Assembly: GCA_903903715.1 (NCBI GenBank)
Contig: CAIUZX010000532.1
Span: 1 to 9,230 of the forward strand
Origin: an uncultured Caulobacterales bacterium
GTDB lineage: Bacteria; Pseudomonadota; Alphaproteobacteria; Caulobacterales; Caulobacteraceae
DNA length: 9,230 nucleotides
Direction: 5' to 3'
In this document: in pieces, positions 1 to 5,802 of the stretch
How positions within the stretch are numbered: position 1 is the first letter of the stretch
How the letters are laid out: every line of letters begins with the position of its first letter
The notes under the pieces: model-generated
What the model was told of the DNA's origin: nothing
Databases searched by the model: none
What the model saw: the letters and a program-made list of their open reading frames with translations, nothing else
Translations under genes and position numbers: made by a program

Positions 1-658
1 CTTCCGCTTCACGCAGGCCGGTTCGGAAGTGTCCGCGCTCCTCGGCCGTATCCCGTCGGCCGTGGGCTATCAGCCGACGCTGGCCACCGAAATGGGTAAC
101 CTGCAGGAGCGGATCACCTCCACCAAGAAGGGCTCGATCACCTCGGTTCAGGCCATCTACGTGCCCGCCGACGACCTGACCGACCCGGCGCCTGCGACCT
201 CCTTCGCCCACCTTGATGCGACCACGGTTCTGAACCGCTCCATCGCCGAGCAGGGCATCTATCCGGCGGTGGACCCGCTCGACTCCACCTCGCGCATCCT
301 TGATCCGCGAATCGTGGGCGACGAGCACTACCAGGTCGCCCGTCAGGTCCAGTCGACCCTGCAGTCCTACCGCGCCCTTCGCGACATCATCGCGATCCTC
401 GGGATGGACGAACTGTCGGAAGAGGACAAGTTGACCGTGGCCCGCGCCCGGAAGATCCAGCGCTTCCTGTCCCAGCCCTTCCACGTGGCCGAAATCTTCA
501 CCGGCTCGCCGGGCAAGCTCGTGCCGCTGGAAGACACGATCAAGGGCTTCAAGGGGCTCTGCGACGGCGACTACGATCACCTTCCGGAAGCCGCCTTCTA
601 CATGGTCGGCAATATCGAAGAGGCGATCGCGAAGGCTGAAAAGCTGGCGGCGGGATGA
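1..658 (+). CDS. atpD: ATP synthase F1 subunit beta, C-terminal part (5' end outside window)
   Basis: This is the catalytic beta subunit of F1Fo ATP synthase, which makes ATP on the cytoplasmic face of the inner membrane. The reading frame is open from base 2, so the gene enters from the left edge and about 218 residues are visible, roughly the last 45% of the protein. The visible part opens with FRFTQAGSEVSALLGRIPSA, a hallmark of beta, followed by GYQPTLATEMG and YVPADDLTDPAP. Near bases 407-427 lies the DELSEED motif, the lever that contacts gamma during rotation, and the helical C-terminal domain ends at LAAG. A GTG at 29 is an internal valine, not a start. The TGA stop overlaps the start of the next gene by 4 bases, so the genes are probably cotranslated. 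There is no sign of damage, and the identification is secure. Confidence 0.98.
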   Translation, partial: FRFTQAGSEVSALLGRIPSAVGYQPTLATEMGNLQERITSTKKGSITSVQAIYVPADDLTDPAPATSFAHLDATTVLNRSIAEQGIYPAVDPLDSTSRILDPRIVGDEHYQVARQVQSTLQSYRALRDIIAILGMDELSEEDKLTVARARKIQRFLSQPFHVAEIFTGSPGKLVPLEDTIKGFKGLCDGDYDHLPEAAFYMVGNIEEAIAKAEKLAAG

Positions 659-1257
659 TGTTGATGCGGCCGCTGGCGGCAGGTCTCGTGGGGGCGATTC
701 TGGTCGCCGCCGCAGGATCGGTCACGGCCGCTGAAGCTCCGGTTGACGCAGCGGCGCTGCCGTTCGTCAACGGTTTCTGTCTGGCGATCGTCGCCGCCGG
801 GAACGGTGTGGATGCGTTGCGGGACAGACTTCAGGTCTTTGGAGGACGGGCCGCGCCCTCCGGCGACATCGACCAGATGAAGCCGATCGACATGGAGATG
901 TCGGGACAACTGTTCCGATTCACCGTCCCGGGCGCTCCGGTTGCGATCGTGGACCCGAGACGGGGCGGCTGCTCGCTGGTGTTCAGCGCGGCGGACATTC
1001 CTCCCGCCACCCTGGCCGAGATCCGCTCGGTCAAGTTGCCGGTGGGCCCGGACGGCGCGATGGTCGCCTGGCGTCCCGTTGTGCAGTATCTTGCGGGGAG
1101 GCCCCGGCCGCCGAAGTACTTTCTCCAATTCGGAGAGCCTGGCGGCTTCGGTGTCTGCGCGGAACTGAATTCGGATCTTCGGCGGCGGGATCAGTCCCCG
1201 GCCGCGATGATCTCTCTCTATGGCTGCCGGATCGGCAAGGACGAAAGACTGGGATGA
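655..1257 (+). CDS. Small exported four-cysteine protein of unknown function, between atpD and atpC
   Basis: I do not recognise an established function. The 200-residue product begins with a signal peptide: Arg5, a hydrophobic stretch at about residues 8-22, then TAAEA with likely cleavage after Ala26 or Ala28. The mature part has four cysteines (Cys42, Cys106, Cys168, Cys191), enough for two disulfides in the periplasm. It is otherwise soluble, with no further membrane segment. The spacing of a helix with FC near the N-terminus and a GGCSLVF strand faintly recalls the NMCC_0638-type (lipo)protein family; this is from memory and uncertain. ATG at 655 overlaps the atpD stop by four bases; ATG at 658 or 664 would also give a good signal peptide. 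The 3' end overlaps atpC in the same way, so the gene is embedded in the ATP synthase operon and probably shares its transcript. A direct role in ATP synthase is not shown. Confidence 0.8.
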   Translation: MMLMRPLAAGLVGAILVAAAGSVTAAEAPVDAAALPFVNGFCLAIVAAGNGVDALRDRLQVFGGRAAPSGDIDQMKPIDMEMSGQLFRFTVPGAPVAIVDPRRGGCSLVFSAADIPPATLAEIRSVKLPVGPDGAMVAWRPVVQYLAGRPRPPKYFLQFGEPGGFGVCAELNSDLRRRDQSPAAMISLYGCRIGKDERLG

Positions 1258-1517
1258 TGGCCAAGCTTCACTTTTCCCTCGTGGCGCCGGAACGGGAATT
1301 GTTCTCCGGAGACGTTGATCAGGTGGACGCCCCCGGCGTTGACGGCGATTTCGGCGTGTTTCTGGGGCATGAGCCGTTCATGACCGTCCTGCGCTCGGGC
1401 CGCGTGGTGATCCGTGACGGCGCGACCCAGAAGGTCTTCCAGATCGAGGGCGGCTTTGCTGACGTGACCCCGGAAAGCTTCACGCTGCTCGCGGAAAAGG
1501 CTTCGGAAGCGGTCTAA
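1254..1517 (+). CDS. atpC: ATP synthase F1 subunit epsilon, short form
   Basis: Epsilon is part of the F1 central stalk; it joins gamma to the c-ring and in many bacteria also inhibits ATP hydrolysis. The sequence fits the N-terminal beta-sandwich domain: FSLVAPERELFSGDVDQV, then PGVDGDFGVFLGHEPF and TVLRSGRVVI, ending with the GGFADVTPESFTLLAE strand. The protein is only 87 residues (86 if the second ATG at 1257 is used, which gives the more family-like start MAKLHFSL), whereas epsilon is usually about 130-140. The whole C-terminal two-helix domain is missing. TAA at 1515 is followed after nine bases by the convergent hydrolase gene, so there is no room for a frameshifted remnant. The start overlaps the stop of the preceding gene. 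The atpD-(extra gene)-atpC order places it at the end of the operon. Confidence 0.95.
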   Translation: MMAKLHFSLVAPERELFSGDVDQVDAPGVDGDFGVFLGHEPFMTVLRSGRVVIRDGATQKVFQIEGGFADVTPESFTLLAEKASEAV

Positions 1518-1526
1518 GATCCGCGA

Positions 1527-2276
1527 CTAGAGCCTGTCCAGCCACCCGATACAGACCTCGGCGACCTCTTCCCAGCCGGGTTCGCCGATGAGCCAGTGGC
1601 TCATCTTTTCGAACACGATGATCTCCCCCGACAGTCGTGCCGCGGTCTGACGCACCGTGATCGGCGGGTGTATGAGGTCGAGGCCTCCGGCAAGGGCCAG
1701 CACCGGCGCGGCCACGCGGTTCGCGGGCACGCTGGTGGTCATGAACGGGTCGAGCCACCAGTTCAGCGTCTCCCATAGCGCCCGTCCGCTTTCGGGACCC
1801 ATCTTCGAGAAGACCGCCCGACGGCCCAGGCTCTCGAAGCGGTTCAGGCTGTAGTTGCGCGCCAGCATGTAGTCCGGCTCGACCGCCGTCGACCAGAAGG
1901 GGCTCATGCCCATGACGGCCGTGGCGCTGACCGCCTCCTCCATCGTCGATCCCACCACGCCCCAGGGGGCCGACGGCGCGATCAGGATCAGGGCCGCCAC
2001 TTTCGCCCGTGCGGCGGCAAGTTGCGCCACCAGCCCGCCCATCGAATGGCCGATCAGGATGGGCGGAACGTCGCAGGCGTCGCAGACCTTGGCGACGGCC
2101 CGCGCATAATCCGACATCGAGACCCGACCCAGCGTCATCCGGTCCTGGCCGACGCCGTGGCCCGGCAGATCGACCGCTTCGACGTCATAGCCGGCGCTTA
2201 GAAACGGTGTCTTGAAATCATCGAACGCCCAGGCTCCGCAGAACGCGCCATGCACCATTACAACCTTCTGGCTCAC
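1527..2276 (-). CDS. Alpha/beta hydrolase (esterase-like)
   Basis: This is a 249-residue alpha/beta-hydrolase-fold enzyme with a complete apparent triad. The oxyanion-hole region HGAFCGAW is at residues 9-16 and the nucleophile elbow GHSMGG at 76-81 with Ser78. The acid is probably Asp200 in GGLDLIHPP and the base His227 in KMSHWLIGEP. Between the elbow and the acid, residues about 103-185 form a cap rich in Trp and Met that would set substrate choice. There is no signal peptide, so it should be cytoplasmic. The substrate cannot be told from sequence; the overall look is of small carboxylesterases or lactonases. Translation starts at GTG, supported by a strong ribosome binding site 6 bases upstream. 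It lies 52 bases after rppH on the same strand, with no clear terminator between, so it is probably the last gene of that transcript. Its 3' end faces atpC nine bases away. Confidence 0.88.
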   Translation of the reverse strand: MSQKVVMVHGAFCGAWAFDDFKTPFLSAGYDVEAVDLPGHGVGQDRMTLGRVSMSDYARAVAKVCDACDVPPILIGHSMGGLVAQLAAARAKVAALILIAPSAPWGVVGSTMEEAVSATAVMGMSPFWSTAVEPDYMLARNYSLNRFESLGRRAVFSKMGPESGRALWETLNWWLDPFMTTSVPANRVAAPVLALAGGLDLIHPPITVRQTAARLSGEIIVFEKMSHWLIGEPGWEEVAEVCIGWLDRL

Positions 2277-2282
2277 GTCCTG

Positions 2283-2288
2283 CTCCTT
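2283..2288 (-). promoter_or_regulatory. Ribosome binding site deciding the GTG start of the hydrolase
   Basis: On the minus strand the sequence reads AAGGAG, then six bases, then GTG. This near-perfect Shine-Dalgarno supports the GTG at 2276 over the internal ATG six codons later, and the fold needs the residues in between for its first beta strand. Confidence 0.8.
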
Positions 2289-2328
2289 GATCCCGCCCCC
2301 CGGATCGGGACGCGGTTGATATACGCCT

Positions 2329-2820
2329 TCAGGCCTTGGTAAGTTCCGCGAACGCCGCGATCACCTGGCGATAGGCGTCGCGCTTGAAGGGCGCCACGGC
2401 GTCGAGGGCCTCGTTCAGATCCGCCCAGCGCCAGAGGTCGAACTCCACCTCATCGTGTGCGCTGAGGTCAATCTCGGACTCGTCACCTTCGAAGCGGAAG
2501 GCGTACCAGATCTGCTTTTGTCCGGCAAAGCCGCGCCCCCTGCCGGAGGCCAGCACCTCGGGCGGGAAGTCATAGGTGATCCAGTCCTCGGTGGCCGCGA
2601 GAAAGGTGACCGAGCGCACCCCCGTCTCCTCGTGCAACTCCCGCAGCGCGGCGTCATCGAAGCTTTCGTCGGCGTCGACGCCCCCTTGCGGGAACTGCCA
2701 GTTATAGGGGCCTTCCGCGCCGGCGCGGCGGCCGAGCCAGACGCGACCGTCCGGGTGAAACAGGACAATGCCGACGTTCGGTCTGTGCCGGGACAGATCG
2801 CGGTCTTGGTCGGACGTCAT
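2329..2820 (-). CDS. rppH: RNA pyrophosphohydrolase (Nudix hydrolase)
   Basis: RppH removes pyrophosphate from the 5' triphosphate end of mRNA, exposing a monophosphate that triggers RNase E-type decay; homologues are also described as diadenosine polyphosphate hydrolases (IalA in Bartonella). The 163-residue protein opens with RHRPNVGIVLFHPDGRVWLG and the family signature GPYNWQFPQGGVD. The Nudix box is intact at residues 46-68: Gly46, Glu52, Arg60, Glu61, the metal-binding Glu64-Glu65, and Gly67. The later QKQIWYAFRFEGDESEIDL is also typical of RppH. The open frame runs much further upstream, but that part is a shadow of the preceding gene; ATG at 2820 fits family length. The start overlaps the preceding stop by four bases (ATGA) and has no clear Shine-Dalgarno, so expression probably depends on translational coupling. 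The pairing of deacetylase-like gene and rppH is common in Alphaproteobacteria. Confidence 0.95.
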   Translation of the reverse strand: MTSDQDRDLSRHRPNVGIVLFHPDGRVWLGRRAGAEGPYNWQFPQGGVDADESFDDAALRELHEETGVRSVTFLAATEDWITYDFPPEVLASGRGRGFAGQKQIWYAFRFEGDESEIDLSAHDEVEFDLWRWADLNEALDAVAPFKRDAYRQVIAAFAELTKA

Positions 2821-4025
2821 CGGCGGGTGATCGCCGAGACGGGCGCCAGCTGGAAGCCGCGGGCGGCGAGTCCGTTCGCCCAGCGGTTGGCGACTTCGAG
2901 GGTCAGCGGGTAGGCGAAGGCGGAACCGAAGGCTTGTCCTGAGTGGCTGGCCGTCTGTTCCAGGGCGACCAACTGCTTCTGGATCGCTTCGGGCGAGAGG
3001 TCCGCGTCGACGACGGTGTCCGCAGAGGCGCGGGGCAGTCCGGGCAGGTTGCGCTTCATCGCCGCGCCGTCGTCGACGAAGGCGACGCCCCGCTGGCGCA
3101 GGGCCATCAGGAACGCCAGCATCGGCTGGTCGGAGATCAAGAACCGTCCGCCGAGATAGTTGGTCACGCCGAAATAGCCGGTGCAGCGGGCGAGGATCCA
3201 TTCGAGACGGCGCGTCGTCTCCGGGCCCGTGGCGCTGGCTTTCAGGGCGTAGGGGCCCGGATCGTTGTTGACGGAATCGATCGGCTCCATCGGCGCCTCG
3301 ATGAGCACTTCGTGGCCGTTGGCGCGGGCGAGGTCGACCCAACGCTGCAACCCGTCCGCATAGGCGACGAAGGACAGGGTGATCTCCGGCGGTAGCCGCT
3401 CGATCGCCGCCTTGGTGGAAGCGGCGTTGAGGCCGAGACCGCCAACGACGAGGGCGACCTTCGGCTTGCCGTTCGGCTGGAACGGCCGGGCGTAGGCCTG
3501 ATATGGCGCACGGCCGTCGCGGCTGATGATCGGCAGGGCGCCGACGGGACTCTGCTCGGTCAGTCCCGAGATCGGCGCGCTGGGCAGCGGCGCGACGGAA
3601 TAACGGGTGCTCGTCGGCTGCGGGGCCGCTTCCGGCGTGGAGCCGCCCACGATATTGCCGCCCTCGGGAAGGGTGACGACCGCCTGGCCGCCCGCATCCA
3701 CGGCCGGAGCGCCGACGAAGGCTTCGGGGTGCAGGCCTTCCACATTGAACCCGGCCGGGCCGGACATGTGCGACAGCTCCGCCACGCGGTCCTCTAGCTT
3801 CACGCGGACGAAGGGAAGGCCGGCCTTGGGGTCGGCGGTGACGAGGATCAGGGTGGTGAGGCCCCCGACGAACACGACCCCGGCGGCGCCTGCGGCGATG
3901 AAGGGATTAGCGACGAGCGCAGACGCCCGGGCCAGCAGAGCCGGCGCCAGCTCGGCGAGACGGGACGGTGCGGAGGGCAGGTCGCCGTGTCCGGCGGCTG
4001 CGGGTTTGCGTGCGAACATGTGCAT
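2817..4025 (-). CDS. Divergent polysaccharide deacetylase family protein (YibQ-like, DUF610), membrane-anchored
   Basis: The 402-residue protein has a basic N-terminus, one membrane segment at about residues 41-62, a Pro/Ala/Ser-rich periplasmic linker to about 185, then the divergent polysaccharide deacetylase domain from about 187 to 399. Family landmarks are KVALVVGGLGLN (189-200), GHEVLIEAPMEP (237-248), NNDPGPYAL (253-261), GVTNYLGGRF (286-295) and RGVAFVDDGA (312-321). The family is assumed to act on cell-wall or other polysaccharides, but its function is poorly known. The position where many members carry Asp-Asp is Gly195-Gly196 here, and a His expected in the NHMG-like motif is Tyr290, so catalysis is doubtful. 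ATG at 4025 or at 4019 (Met3) could start it; neither has a strong ribosome binding site. It is 101 bases after ctpA, separated by hairpins and a possible promoter, and overlaps rppH by four bases. Confidence 0.9.
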   Translation of the reverse strand: MHMFARKPAAAGHGDLPSAPSRLAELAPALLARASALVANPFIAAGAAGVVFVGGLTTLILVTADPKAGLPFVRVKLEDRVAELSHMSGPAGFNVEGLHPEAFVGAPAVDAGGQAVVTLPEGGNIVGGSTPEAAPQPTSTRYSVAPLPSAPISGLTEQSPVGALPIISRDGRAPYQAYARPFQPNGKPKVALVVGGLGLNAASTKAAIERLPPEITLSFVAYADGLQRWVDLARANGHEVLIEAPMEPIDSVNNDPGPYALKASATGPETTRRLEWILARCTGYFGVTNYLGGRFLISDQPMLAFLMALRQRGVAFVDDGAAMKRNLPGLPRASADTVVDADLSPEAIQKQLVALEQTASHSGQAFGSAFAYPLTLEVANRWANGLAARGFQLAPVSAITRR

Positions 4026-4044
4026 CTGATCCGGCGGCGAGACC

Positions 4045-4074
4045 TATTAACTCCTGCCTCACGCCGGTTAACAA
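4045..4074 (-). promoter_or_regulatory. Possible promoter for the deacetylase-like gene, rppH and the hydrolase
   Basis: On the minus strand TTGTTA (4074-4069) is followed after 18 bases by TTAATA (4050-4045), a fair match to housekeeping -35 and -10 boxes. Transcription would begin near 4038, giving a leader of about a dozen bases before ATG at 4025. It lies just after the hairpins that follow ctpA, where a new promoter would be needed. This is a visual match only; the short AT-rich patch stands out in GC-rich DNA. Confidence 0.35.
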
Positions 4075-4085
4075 AAGGGAAAGCG

Positions 4086-4105
4086 AGGGCGCCCGAAGGC
4101 GCCTT
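4086..4105 (-). terminator. GC-rich hairpin with UUCG loop after ctpA (terminator or attenuator)
   Basis: Read on the minus strand the RNA forms GGCGCC-UUCG-GGCGCC, a six-base all-GC stem closed by the very stable C(UUCG)G tetraloop, extendable by two pairs. The following minus-strand bases (CTCGCTTTCCCTTTT) are only loosely U-rich. On the plus strand the same hairpin is followed by TTTTCTT, a better terminator tail, but no plus-strand gene ends here. Its place between ctpA and the next gene suggests partial termination of the ctpA transcript. Confidence 0.55.
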
Positions 4106-4107
4106 TT

Positions 4108-4131
4108 CTTAAGGGGTTTGAGCCCCTCAAG
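4108..4131 (-). terminator. Second hairpin, overlapping the ctpA stop codon
   Basis: The minus strand reads CTTGAGGGG, a six-base loop, then CCCCTTAAG: nine pairs including one G-U. The 5' arm includes the TGA stop of ctpA. It lies directly upstream of the UUCG hairpin, so the ctpA transcript would end in two tandem stems, which may terminate transcription or protect the 3' end from exonucleases. There is no U-tract after it on the minus strand. Confidence 0.4.
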
Positions 4132-5617
4132 GCTTCTTCGGGGCGTCCTTCGCAGGCGCAGTCCCGGGTGTCGCCCCGGGCGCAGAGGCTGCATCGGTCT
4201 TGGCGAAGGTGGACTTCGGTTGCGTGAAGACCTTCACCGGCTTCTGCAGTTTCGCCTGCTTGACGCCGCCCAGACGCAGCACATCCAGCGCGCGCTGCAG
4301 CTGGAAGTCGGCGGCCACATCCTCGTCCGTCAGGGTGAAGGCGGACCGCAGCGGACGTTGCTTGGGTTTGGCGTCCTTGTCCTTGTCCTTGTCCTCAGGC
4401 TTGTCCGCGGGGATCTCGATCTCTTCCGGAGCCGAGCGCACCTTGCCCTCCTGCGAGTCGAGGGCGTTCTTGAAGCTGGCCTCGGAGTACTGCTGGGCGG
4501 TGTCGCTCACCGCCTCGGCTTCGGCCTTGGAGCGGGCGACCTGCAGGTCGGGAATAATGCCGGTCTTCTGGATGGACTGGCCGGAGGGCGTGTAGTAGCG
4601 CGCCGTGGTCAGCTTGACCGCGCCGTCGGCGCCGTTGCGCAAGGGAATGACCGTCTGCACGGAGCCCTTGCCGAAGCTGGTGAGGCCGATGATGGTCGCG
4701 CGCTGGCGATCCTTCAAGGCGCCCGAGACGATTTCCGCCGCGCTGGCGGTGCCGTTGTTGATCAAGACGACGATGGGCACGCCGCGGACCATATCGCCGT
4801 TGGGACGGGCGTTGTAACGCTCGATGTCCTTGGGGTCGCGCCCGCGCTGGGACACGATCTCGCCGCCGTCGAGAAGGTCCGACGCCACTTCGACCGAGCT
4901 GTCGACCAGTCCGCCCGGATTGTTGCGCAGGTCGAGCACGAGGCCCTTCATGTGCGGGATCTTGGACTTCAGGTCCTTCAGCGCCGCGGTCGTTTCCTCG
5001 CCCGTCCGCTGGTCGAAGCCCGAGACGCGTAAGTAACCGATCTCGCCGATGGGGCGCGAATGCACAGTCTTCACGTCGATGATTTCGCGGACCAGCTTGA
5101 CCGTGAAGGGCGGCTTGCGCTCGCGCACGATGGTCAGGGTGATCGAGGTGCCCACCGCGCCGCGCATCTGCTTGACCGCGTCGGTCAGGTTCATCCCGAT
5201 GATCGAGTTTCCGTCGATGGAGGTAATAAAGTCACCCGCCATCACGCCGGCCCGCGCCGCCGGGGTCCCATCCATCGGAGAGATGACCTTGACCGCGCCT
5301 TCTTCGCTGGTGACCTCGAGGCCGAGGCCGCCGTACTGCCCGCGGGTCTCCTCGCGCATGTCCCCGAAGCTGGACGGATCGAGATAGTTCGAATGCGGGT
5401 CGAGGGAGGTGAGCATGCCGTCAATGGCGGCCTGGATCAGCTTCTTGTCGTCGACCGGAACGACGTACTGCGACTTGACCTTGACTAGGACGTCGCCGAA
5501 CAGCTCCAGCATCTTGTAGGTGTCCTGCCCCTTGGTGCGGGTCAGCTGGTCGGCGGAGGCCATTGCGGCGGCGCCGAGCGCGAAGGTGGACAAACTGATC
5601 AGGACAATCTTGCGCAT
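4127..5617 (-). CDS. ctpA: Carboxyl-terminal processing protease, S41 family (periplasmic)
   Basis: CtpA-type serine proteases cut proteins in the periplasm and in several bacteria control peptidoglycan hydrolases. The 496-residue protein starts with a signal peptide (MRKIVLISLSTFALGAAAMA, likely cleaved after Ala22), followed by the GMLTSLDPHSNYLDP helix region at about 67-81. A PDZ domain at about 95-175 includes GQYGGLGLEV and SPMDGTPAARAGV. The S41 core at about 185-360 has RNNPGGLVD (231-239), the nucleophile Ser292 in NNGTASAAEI, and the general base Lys317 with Gln321 in TSFGKGSVQ. A charged DK-repeat linker (405-420) and a Lys/Pro/Ala tail follow. ATG at 5617 was chosen because it has a GAGGA ribosome binding site and begins the signal peptide; an in-frame ATG at 5650 would add 11 unlikely residues. 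It is the first gene of the leftward block. In many Alphaproteobacteria an envC-like murein hydrolase activator precedes ctpA; here the upstream gene is a divergent peptidase. Confidence 0.96.
   Translation of the reverse strand: MRKIVLISLSTFALGAAAMASADQLTRTKGQDTYKMLELFGDVLVKVKSQYVVPVDDKKLIQAAIDGMLTSLDPHSNYLDPSSFGDMREETRGQYGGLGLEVTSEEGAVKVISPMDGTPAARAGVMAGDFITSIDGNSIIGMNLTDAVKQMRGAVGTSITLTIVRERKPPFTVKLVREIIDVKTVHSRPIGEIGYLRVSGFDQRTGEETTAALKDLKSKIPHMKGLVLDLRNNPGGLVDSSVEVASDLLDGGEIVSQRGRDPKDIERYNARPNGDMVRGVPIVVLINNGTASAAEIVSGALKDRQRATIIGLTSFGKGSVQTVIPLRNGADGAVKLTTARYYTPSGQSIQKTGIIPDLQVARSKAEAEAVSDTAQQYSEASFKNALDSQEGKVRSAPEEIEIPADKPEDKDKDKDAKPKQRPLRSAFTLTDEDVAADFQLQRALDVLRLGGVKQAKLQKPVKVFTQPKSTFAKTDAASAPGATPGTAPAKDAPKKP
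4373..4396 (+). repeat. Hexanucleotide microsatellite inside ctpA
   Basis: GTCCTT occurs three times in direct tandem (4373-4390) followed by an imperfect fourth copy, GTCCTC. On the coding strand it gives alternating Lys and Asp in the linker after the protease core. Because the unit is six bases, slippage would add or remove Asp-Lys pairs without changing the frame. Confidence 0.85.
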
Positions 5618-5621
5618 AGGG

Positions 5622-5626
5622 TCCTC
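5622..5626 (-). promoter_or_regulatory. Ribosome binding site of ctpA
   Basis: The minus strand reads GAGGA, four bases, then ATG at 5617. This decides for the start at the signal peptide over the in-frame ATG at 5650. Confidence 0.65.
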
Positions 5627-5659
5627 AAGGAGGGGAGCATTGATCTGCATACGCGGATT

Positions 5660-5684
5660 GCCGCCCCAAGCCTAGGGGGGCGGC
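5660..5684. repeat. GC-rich inverted repeat upstream of ctpA
   Basis: GCCGCCCC (5660-5667) is mirrored by GGGGCGGC (5677-5684) around nine bases that include CCTAGG. It is a perfect eight-pair inverted repeat, 43-67 bases before the ctpA start, in the divergent region. There is no U-tract on either side, so a simple terminator is unlikely; an operator or a leader hairpin is possible. Confidence 0.6.
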
Positions 5685-5802
5685 GCCACACCTTGTGCTC
5701 TATGCTCATCCTCGGGTTCGCAAAGGTTACAATCCGTTCATTTTCAGTTTGGTCTGGCTCAGGCTAAGGTCGTTTCCAAAGCAACCATTTTCGGAACCCA
5801 TC

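Larger units (their letters stand above)
5618..5802. promoter_or_regulatory. Divergent control region between ctpA and the M3 peptidase gene
   Basis: These 185 bases separate two genes reading away from each other, so both promoters should lie here. The right half (about 5725-5800) is clearly richer in A and T than the genes around it. On the plus strand TACAAT at 5728-5733 resembles a -10 box, and GGCTAAGGTC near 5762-5771 loosely resembles the Caulobacter GCTANAWC -10 pattern, but I see no convincing -35 partner for either. No clear promoter for ctpA is visible. The frame of the peptidase is open back to a GTG at 5695, but this upstream part looks non-coding. Confidence 0.5.

Noticed and set aside
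1500..1510. GCTTCGGAAGC hairpin with nearby AAAA/TTTT at the end of atpC
   Set aside because: The practical stem is only four pairs and lies inside atpC codons, too weak to call a terminator for either convergent gene.
2289..2310. Possible hairpin between rppH and the hydrolase (GATCC/GGATC or TCCCG/CGGGA)
   Set aside because: The stems are only five pairs, compete with each other, and have no U-tract; they are not enough to split the transcript.
2821..3342. Long upstream extension of the rppH reading frame
   Set aside because: It reads as low-complexity Arg/Pro-rich protein, lies antiparallel-free but out of frame within the deacetylase-like gene, and RppH reaches normal family length from ATG at 2820.
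3968..5032. 354-codon open frame on the plus strand opposite ctpA
   Set aside because: High GC leaves stops rare; the product is Arg/Gly/Leu-rich with no domain, and it mirrors the clear ctpA and deacetylase-like genes.
5695..5802. 36-residue N-terminal extension of the M3 peptidase from GTG at 5695
   Set aside because: It would bury the signal peptide, and the region is AT-richer and promoter-like; ATG at 5803 fits better.
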